Assembly (NCBI GenBank): GCA_023213315.1
Contig: JAKCPI010006234.1
Span: 20,884 to 84,883 of the forward strand
From: Euborellia annulipes
Taxonomy: Eukaryota; Arthropoda; Insecta; Dermaptera; Anisolabididae
Direction: 5' to 3'
DNA length: 64,000 nt
The notes beneath the pieces are model-generated. The model was given only the letters and a program-made list of their open reading frames with translations, had not been told where the DNA came from and made no database searches. Every line of letters starts with the position of its first letter. The first letter of the stretch is position 1. Below are positions 55,942-64,000 of the stretch, piece by piece. A program made the position numbers and the translations under genes.

Positions 55942-56335
55942 GGGTTAAAATTTTGGCTTAATATTAATTAAACAATTCTATTTAAGTGATATAATGACAT
56001 TATTATACCAGGAAAAATCAAATGGGTTACAAGATTAAAAAGAACTTAGTTTTTCATTTAATAAAGCCATTGTTTGTGTTCACAAACATAAAACAAATTC
56101 CATGTCTAAAGAAGATGCATGATGATAGAAGTGTTTTAAAAATCAAACATTTCATAATTCTACACATTTTCATCAAATTAAATAATAAATATTAAATGAT
56201 TAGGGGAAGATTCTTCTATAGAGATTGAAAGATAATAAAAATAATACAAGCAGCCAATGAAGTAGAGAAAATTCTATAATTTCTCGGTTGACATTTCGGT
56301 CGCCCGATGTCTTTCTCTTCCTCACTGTCTATTCC
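55682..56335. repeat. Right arm of the inverted segmental duplication
   Basis: Inverse of 49660-50255 plus 51475-51500. It has the empty TA site at 55703-55704 and a (TA)n run at 55884-55935. A core-like CCGAAATGTC (56285-56325, -) is shared with 49681-49715. Confidence 0.75.
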
Positions 56336-56339
56336 AAAA

Positions 56340-56827
56340 AAAAAAATCTGGTGTGACTGGCGCACAGCACACAACTTTCTCTTACCTTCGGTAATCGAAA
56401 GTTGTGTTCTGTGCTTGTCACACCAGATTTTTTGTGTCGAAATATATTTAGTTTCCGCCAATATATTAGAATTTAAGATGTCAAATTTATAAACATGGGA
56501 AAATATTTATATTTTGTTACCATGGCAACCATTTCTCCTATCTTTCCTATGAAATACAAGAGTAAAGTGTGCTTCAAACAATTTTGAGGGCAAAACGAGA
56601 ATATACATTTGAAAGAGCATCTAAAAAATAATTGATTTTTGAATTTTAATCAAAATCGTTAGAGCGAATTTTGAGAAAATCGAAAAAAACTGAAAAAGTA
56701 CATCAGTAAAGTACTAGTACTCTTTGGCCAATTTTGATTAAAAGCTTATTTTTTCCGGTCCCGGGAGGTATTTAACTTAAATATAAAGTTTCATCCTCCT
56801 AGCTCAATTCCTTCATGCTTAAAATTG

Positions 56828-56896
<69 letters not shown>

Positions 56897-57042
56897 GACC
56901 ATGTCGCGAAAACCACTTTTTTGGATTCAGGGGACCTCAAAACGTGAAGATCCATCAAAATCTCGACATCGAATTTTTGACATGAATCCAATACTTTCTC
57001 TCTATATATATATTACATATATACATAGGTAAGAGAAAGTAA
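56340..57042 (+). mobile_element. Family B element, full length
   Basis: Long left hairpin (AAATCTGGTGTGAC to GTCACACCAGATTT) and right hairpin ACTTTCTCTCTATATATATA...GGTAAGAGAAAGTA. An internal CA repeat expands it. Confidence 0.85.
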
Positions 57043-57069
57043 TAAATAAATATATATATATATATATAT

Positions 57070-57290
57070 ATTAATATATAGGGAGAAAGTATTGGATTCA
57101 TGTCAAAAATTCGATGTCGTTAAGGAATTGAGCTAGGAGGTTGAAATTTTATATTTTAGTTAAATATAAATATTTTCCCTTACTTATAAATTTTACATCT
57201 GAACTCAAATGTACAGTACTGTCGGGAACTAAATATATATCGATACAAAAAATCTGGTTCGACAATCATTCCAGATTTTTAATCATTTGG
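57070..57290 (-). mobile_element. Family B deletion derivative
   Basis: Keeps GAGAAAGTATTGGATTCATG and the CTAAATATATATCGATAC hairpin flank. The middle and part of the end hairpin are missing. Confidence 0.65.
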
Positions 57291-57476
57291 TACCTTTTCA
57301 TTTGGACGGTTATTATTGCAACTTCTTTTAGACAAGGAATTTGATTTAAATTTCATTAAATTCAACTTCATTAAATGGAAAAATCTTGTAAGGCATAGTA
57401 GATAGATGACATTATATTTGGCATAAATATAATTAACTGCTATTTAATAAATATTATGCCGAAATTTAAAATCCAC

Positions 57477-57520
<44 letters not shown>

Positions 57521-57522
57521 AA

Positions 57523-59078
57523 TATACCGGGTGGGCCAATAGTGTAAGGGACGGTAAGATTGTGGAGCTTGATTAAGGACTATTTTTAAAATTTGTTGAT
57601 CGGACATAATGTGGGGCCTTTAGGGCTACAAATTAAAAATTTTTGTTCCAATTGCACCTCATATGCAGGGTGGTCCATATCAAAGTTATGTTTTAAATGG
57701 AACGCCCTGTATATTATTGCATATTATTTAGGAATTTTAGTATGAGTTTATGTCATGCAATGTATTCTGAAACAAACCGTTTAGCCGCAAATCGGCTTTT
57801 ATGAAAAAACTGCTGTTTGGAAAAAATTGAATATCGAGCGAACCATAAAACTTAGGGAACTGTTCTTTTGTGGGGTTACTAGACCATGAAATGTACTAAT
57901 CTGGGCCAGACGGGTAACCCGGAATTGTTCTGTGTTGGGAGATATGGTCATGCAAATTTGGAAAATTTCAATCATGGATAACTTGATTTTTTCAAATGGA
58001 ACATGCTACTTTTTTATGCCATGGGACGTGAAATTCAATTATCTTTCAGTTGATATAAGCTGTCTATATCTATCTTTGGTAGTTTTCTTTTTTTTATCTG
58101 ATAACGAAAAAAAAAATTTTTATTAAGACAAAATAATTGAAAAAAAAATCCAAACGCAAAACAAAATTGTAATAAATGGACAAAATATGCTAAATATTCG
58201 AAAATGTCTTTTAATTTCCTTTAAAATCATTTATTTGTACTCCTCAAAGAAGTCCCGCTTGCTCAAATTCTGGTTATGATTTGTCAGCAAGATGGCGCAC
58301 CTCTTAACCTGAACATAACCCTAATTTCTTTTTTCGAGAAGTTCGAATAAATGATTTTAAAAGAAATTTAAAGACATTTTCGAATATTTAGCATAATTTG
58401 TCCATTTATTACGATTTTGTTTTGCGTTTGGATTTTTTTTTCAATTATTTTGTCTTTAATAAATATTTTTTTTTTTCGTTATCAGATATTTTGGAATAAA
58501 AAGAAAACTACCAAAGATAGATATAGACAACCTTATATCATCTGAAAGATAATTAAATTTCACGTCCCATGGCATAAAAAAAGTAGCATGTTCCATTTGA
58601 AAAAATGAAGTTATCCATGATTGAAATTTTCCAAATTGGCATGGCCATATCTCCCAACACAAGAATAATTCCGGGTTACCCATCTGGCCTACATTAGTAC
58701 ATTTCATGGTTAGTAACCCCACAAAAGAACAGTCCCCTAAGTATTATGGTTCGCGAGATATTCAATTTTTTCCAGACAGCAGTTTTTTCACAAAAGCCCG
58801 ATTTGCGGCTAAACTGTTTGTTTTAGAATAGATTGCATGACATAAACTCATACTAAAATTGGCCGTAGAATCCAAATATGCAATAATATATAGGGCGTTC
58901 CATTTAAAAAAACATAACTTTGATATGGACCACCCTGTATATGAGGTGCAATTGGAACGAAAATATTTTTAATTTGTAGCCCTAAAGGCCCCACATTATG
59001 TGCGATCAACAAATTTTAAAAATGTCCTTTAATAAGCCCACAATCTTCCGTCCACGCACTATTGGCCCACCCGGTATA
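57523..59078. mobile_element. Large foldback element FB2, complete copy
   Basis: Ends TATACCGGGTGGGCC and GGCCCACCCGGTATA. The arms of about 750 bp include CAGGGTGGTCCATATCAAAG and CAACATAAT-type blocks in inverse, centred near 58300. No transposase frame. Confidence 0.82.
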
Positions 59079-59332
59079 ATTAATCATATTTTGACTAAGT
59101 GTTTAATATTGTATTTTCGCAGTTCTGAGATAGCTGTAGTGTTGACTGAAACATATGCATCTGTCAAGAACTAATAAATTATTAAAAATTTTATATAATT
59201 TTTTGATTATATACATAATATCCGTATATCCTTATGTCCAAGAAAGATACTACGAGTTTCCGTTGTTTTTAATATAAATATTGCAAATACTGCATCCAGA
59301 CTCTTTCATTTTATAAATTAATAACATATATT

Positions 59333-59758
59333 CAGGTCTATTCTCTAAAAATAGGCTTTAAAATTTAAAATAAACAAATGGGTGTTAAAAAGTAATGTAA
59401 AAACAATGAGCGTTAAAAAAATGCTATTCTCTAAACAAGGTTTTAACAGCGACGTTAACATGTTGCTTTTATTTCAAAGCTATCAAAATCATAACCTTAC
59501 TTTTTAGGTTAAGGACGCTATTTTTATTTTAAACACGATGTTAAAATATTAAAGGCACCCCTATACATGACATTAATTTTTAACACTATTTACTAAATGT
59601 TAACTCTTTGGCTTTAAAGTTTTTGTTTACAGAATAGCTATTTGAGGCAATGAAGTGGTTTGGAATAGCATTTTTTAACGCTGATTGTTTTTACATTACT
59701 TTTTAACACCCATTTGTTTATTTTAAATTTTAAACTCTGTTTTTAGAGAATAGACCTG
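59333..59758. mobile_element. MITE FB3, copy 1
   Basis: Ends CAGGTCTATTCTCTAAAAA and complement with inverted arms of about 90 bp (AAACAAATGGGTGTTAAAAA in both). Confidence 0.8.
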
Positions 59759-61284
59759 GTAGGTAGACTCTCAGTAATTATATTATACCACTAATAATAT
59801 ATTGAAACGTATAACCTTGTGTTTTTAATTTAATTTACCTTTAAATCATAATGTTTCAAATAGAGACAACTGTTATAAGTTTCAGCTTACTCAAAACGAA
59901 TATTTCTGTTGAAATCTCGATATTACTTTTCAATCGCCTTACGGATACTTTCATTTTACCCTACTATATATTTTTGGTAAGAGAATACTAAATTTGTATC
60001 AGCGCTTTTTGTTCACCTCTATTTTGCCTTGGAAACCTTAATATTAAACATAAGCTCCAAATACTCATCCTTCTTCGGGCATTGTTCCAAATAGTTTTTT
60101 TTTAAACCATTTTCTCTCTCCTGTTTTGCCCGTTTGCCGTTCGTCGTAATTACGACCAGGGGTTAGAAAGGCTTCGGAGTTGCATTTTTTTTTCAAATGA
60201 ACTTAATTCGTGTACAATTTAAATCCCATTTGTATGCTTATATTATGAGATTAAAAATATAATTCTCTTTAAGCGCATTAGGTTATTAACTTTGTCAAAG
60301 TTCGAACACTTTAGGGGTGTTTTGCCATAAATCATCACAAAATAACAAAGAAAAAAATATATATTTTAATTTTTTTGAATATAAATATATATAATAACTA
60401 ATATGAAAAAAAAATGAATTACTTACGTTTTATTTTTTAATTTAATTTTTATAACATTTTTAGGCTATTTAACTTCTCTAAAATGATGATTGTATCGTTG
60501 TATTTTTTTTAGAAACTCTTTCTAAAATTACTCTTTTAACGTATTTAATTAAATAATGAAAAAAAATTAACTTTTTAAAGCCATACTAAACTAAATTAAT
60601 TTAATTAAGGAATGAAAAAATGGTTAAAGAATTAATAAATAAAGAATTATATATATCGCCGAAGAAAAAAAAGGGGGGGGGGGGGGCATGTGTTGGTCCA
60701 TGAGGTAATTATGAAAAACATATACCAAGTAACAAACTATTGGTTATATGTTTTTGTTAAAGAATTAATCAGAACTAGTTATCAAGCCATCACAAAGTGT
60801 TTGACTAGACTTTTTTTTTAAATTTATTTAAGGTATTTTTCAGCATCTGAGGCCATTTAGACCCCGTCACTATTGAACTAAATTTTTCGCCTGGGACGTG
60901 ATGCTCCTCGACTTTTGGATTGACTAGACTTAGGTGGATGAATTTATTGATTTAACGGGTTTTAAGACACTTAAACCTGCTACTGAAAAGAGATGAATTT
61001 ATTTATATTTAATAATTATCTTTATTTTAAAAGGAAATAGATATACACTAGGTTGAATAATTTGAAATCTTATAATTTTGGTTCCGTAAAGCTTCGTTTC
61101 ATTAATCCATTACATTAGGTGAATTATCAACGTCTCGTATATTGTTCTTTTAAGGACATCTAAAAAAGAAGTATTTTTCATGCGAATTGGAGATTTTGAT
61201 CTCACTTTCTCTAGCTTGTCTATAATAATAATTGAGTTTTTTTGATGCTTCCTATGCATTACAATATTATTATATGAACCCTGT
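59759..61284. other. Unassigned AT-rich DNA
   Basis: A G run at about 60674-60687, and at 60842 a TCAGCATCTGAGGCCATTTA fragment of the 35.65 kb repeat. No gene seen. Confidence 0.4.
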
Positions 61285-61720
61285 TACGCATTAGTGTGTC
61301 AAGCGTCAGCCACCGAGTTTTGAGAAAATTAACATTAAAGTTTTTTGTTTTCATTGGATTATATATAATTTTTTTTTGTCAATTGTGCAAGTAACATTAA
61401 ATATAATTTTTTTTTAGGACATATTTCATAAAAAATATTATTAATTATAGCATTTGAAACAATATTCCGTGCTTAACTCAATTGTTAATTTTTTGGCGCT
61501 TGACACACTAATGCAATTAATTGGCACTGAAGATGGCAACCGTTATGGCTACCGTAACGTCTGCCTAGATTAAAGTGTAAAGGTGTTCAACAAACGCTGG
61601 TTTTATTCCTTCCGACTTCAATATCATATAGCCAGCACACAATTTATTTCAATTTTACTAAACCATAACAATAACCAGAACCGACGTTTCGGTCGCATAT
61701 GGGATCATTCTCAGGGCTAA
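61285..61720. mobile_element. Insertion(s) x with the shared core
   Basis: GCATTAGTGTGTCAAGCG (61288) and its inverse (61495) bracket the first part. Cores at 61527-61563 (+, CTGAAGATGG...GTAACGTC) and 61682-61715 (-, CTGAGAATGATCC...CCGAAACGTCGG). Confidence 0.5.
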
Positions 61721-61925
61721 TTTCTGAAATAAATATACATCCTCGCCAAGTTGTATTGGGCATACACAATTGTATATAGCTCAGCCATGTTAATTCCCAA
61801 ATTTATCGAATTTCATACCATGGACAGAAAGTGAATAAAAGAAAATTTTTAATCCAACCTTCCTCTTCTGACTGTCAAAAATTATTTTATTCTTTAGGTC
61901 TATTCTATCTAATTATTTTATTCTT

Positions 61926-62343
61926 CAGGTCTATTCTCTAAAAACAGACGTTAAAATTTAAAATAAACAAATGGGTGTTAAAAAGTAATGTAAAAACAAT
62001 CAGCGTTAAAAAAATACTATTTTTTAAACAAAGTTTTAACAGCGACGTTAACATGTTGCTTTTATTTCAAAGCTATCATAACTCTACTAACTTTAAAGAA
62101 GCCATTTTTATTTTAAACACGACGTTAAAATATTAAAAGCACCCCCTAGACATGACATTAATTTTAAACACTATTTACTAAATGTTAACGCTTTGACTTT
62201 AAATTTTTGTTTACAGAATAGCTATTTGAGGCACGGAAGTGATTTTGAATAGCATTTTTTAACGCTGATTGTTTTTATATTAGTTTTTAACACCTATTTG
62301 TTTATTTTAAATTTTAACGTCTGTTTTTAGAGAATAGACCTGT
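61926..62343. mobile_element. MITE FB3, copy 2
   Basis: Same ends and arms as 59333-59758. The arm block AAACAGACGTTAAAATTTAA is better preserved. Confidence 0.82.
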
Positions 62344-62443
62344 ATATGTTTAAAAACATATCATAGCGCTACTATCAACCTTTATTCTCCTTTCTCTCCT
62401 CAAATGGTGAATTAATAGAAATTATAGTCCCCTCACTTTCAAA

Positions 62444-62704
62444 CAAGGGCGGATCCAGAGGTGTTTCTCGGGGGGGGGGTAATCTGGTGTGACTCGTCGC
62501 ACAGCACACTATTTTTTTTAATTTCGGTAATTTAAAAGCACATTCTGTACTTGTTTGCCAGAATATAAATACACATCATATTTTTAAGTATTAATTTTAA
62601 AAATTTTACATTAAAAATAAATTTTTTTGCGAAAAAAGGTATTTTTTTCGAATCTCGGGGGGGGGGGGTAATTGCCCCCTTTACCCCCCCTGTATCCGCC
62701 CTTG
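62444..62704 (+). mobile_element. hAT-type MITE, intact 261 bp
   Basis: Ends CAAGGGCGGATCCAGAGG and TGTATCCGCCCTTG. Exact 8-bp duplication CTTTCAAA (62436-62443, 62705-62712). Best reference copy of the family. Confidence 0.92.
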
Positions 62705-62712
62705 CTTTCAAA

Positions 62713-64000
62713 CTAAGCGACGCCATTTTTATTTAAAAAAAAAAATAGAAATTCTTTCAAATTCTAAATAACCGTTTTTATTCTCATTTTAGCTTTACAG
62801 GTAAAATTCATATACAAAGAAAGCATTGCAGATAGAAATCTAGAGCATAAAGCAGAAAGAAATTTATTAGCACATTTATTTACTTAATTTAAATCATCCT
62901 CCTACCCGCAATTCTCTAATTTAAAACTTAATTTTTCTCCTACTGTAAAATGAATGAGTTTAGTTTCTCAACAATGAAAATAGTGGCTGGCAGGGGTAAT
63001 GAGAACTATTTTATGTTTAAAATGTTTGTTTTAATTGTTTTAAAGTCCGCTGCCCGGAAGAGAGAGAGAGCGTGGCAACAAATTTCATTAATGTTTATTG
63101 CTGCTACTGGCTAATGAATCAAAAAACAATTTTTAATCCTTTAACTTTAAAAGTACTAAATAAAAAAAAAAAAAAAAAAAAAGAAAGCCAAATCCTTTGT
63201 CCTTCCAAATGATTAAAATATGATATTTTGAAAACTTTTTTAAAAGCTTGTCCGAATTTTTTTTCAAAGAATTATTTTATTTTTTTTTTTTATCAGACAA
63301 ACATTCTAAATTGAAAATGCTTTTAGATTAATTAATCGTGGATTATATTCAGAGTTTGAATGCTTAAAAAAAAATCAATATATATAAATTTAAAACGTAT
63401 CTTGTTCCAAACAAAGGGGGTTAAAATTTAATCAGTTTTTATTTTTTTTTTTTGCTAACATTAAAGAGATTTTCTCTTTCCATCGGAGAAAAACAAATGG
63501 ACTTTGTTTTGGTTTGGTGGAGGCCATCATTCAGTTCCCCGCCATCTTTGCTCTTGTAGAAAATACAACAAGACACGCACCTTACCTGGTGGGGTGGTGG
63601 TGAATTATGTGACAAACAGGGTGGTTGGTGGGCAATGTTCATCCCCCGGTGGTTATGGATGGCAGGGGAGAGAGAGAAGTCCTTGAGGCAGCACCTGGGT
63701 TTCTGAAGGGCGGAGGGACTTTCCGATCTCAGGTCCCTACCCTTGCGTAAAACCCAAAACTCCCTCAATTGACACATGGCTCGATATTACACATTGCCTA
63801 TGTCTCCGGTTTCCACCAAAACATGTTAATTTATAGATCCCTCATTTATCAACTTCAATGAGAAACTGGAAAATATCAGAGTCACTTACCTATCAAACCA
63901 CATACACATCACTTCCAGCCAGCCACCTCTCTTTCTTTCTCACTCACATAGTTTTTTTTTTCATGTTTGTTGTATGTGTGACCGTTCCGGCGCTATTTTT
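62713..64000. other. Right-edge DNA, possible minus-strand first exon
   Basis: AT-rich to about 63430, then GC-richer. On the - strand, donor-like GATAG|gtaagt (about 63890) and CACCAG|gtaagg (about 63580) occur in non-repetitive sequence. No protein frame is convincing; a 112-codon frame at 63439-63777 has no clear homology. Confidence 0.3.

Noticed and set aside
63439..63777. 112-codon - strand frame near the right edge as a gene
   Set aside because: No recognised domain, mixed composition, and it spans possible splice donors on its own strand.

Overview
The window is AT-rich, repeat-packed eukaryotic nuclear DNA. One conserved gene is clear: an ATF3-type bZIP transcription factor on the + strand, with four coding exons between about 16.44 and 27.66 kb. 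Its N-terminal block (TPKTPEILNSLIAMSNPF) and a second block (PPSVQHTCSQLIKEGL) are, from memory, features of arthropod Atf3, so an arthropod is the best guess; the species cannot be read from the sequence. As assembled, the gene carries two apparent one-base frameshifts, in exon 1 and near the 3' end of exon 4.

Two other regions look gene-like. On the - strand at 37.63-38.69 kb is an intact 354-codon ORF with two CxxC...HxxC modules; I take it for a multicopy, probably transposon-linked family. On the + strand at 40.0-43.6 kb a run of exon-like segments has good splice signals, including one GC-AG type donor. It has no long ORF, but splicing two of its exons gives a 44-residue reading frame with a hydrophobic start. 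Near the right edge (63.4-64 kb) possible splice donors hint at a minus-strand first exon.

Most of the rest is layered mobile DNA. (1) A tRNA-derived SINE with a GTTGCCGAAAAGACTGTGTG tail, about 8 copies. (2) A ~680-bp family with a long hairpin at each end (family B), about 10 copies or pieces. (3) About eleven unrelated inverted-pair insertions that share one RNA-like core, CTGARGAT-hairpin-GAAACGTC; three have clear 12-13 bp target duplications. This resembles Penelope-like elements with hammerhead-like motifs. (4) hAT-type elements, several with exact 8-bp target duplications. (5) TA-flanked Tc1/mariner-type MITEs and one TTAA-flanked element. (6) Large foldback elements, one built on 160-bp satellite monomers. 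(7) A 717-bp LTR retrotransposon miniature with an integrase remnant. (8) LINE and retroposon fragments. Nesting is up to four deep, and two paralogous empty sites let insertion events be read directly.

Layout: 0-16 kb repeats, with a possible upstream regulatory patch at 7.6 kb; 16.4-27.8 kb Atf3, its introns filled with elements; 28-37 kb AT-rich DNA and foldbacks; 37.6-43.6 kb the two candidate genes; 43.7-59.1 kb foldbacks, nested elements and an inverted segmental duplication; 59.3-64 kb MITEs and unassigned DNA.
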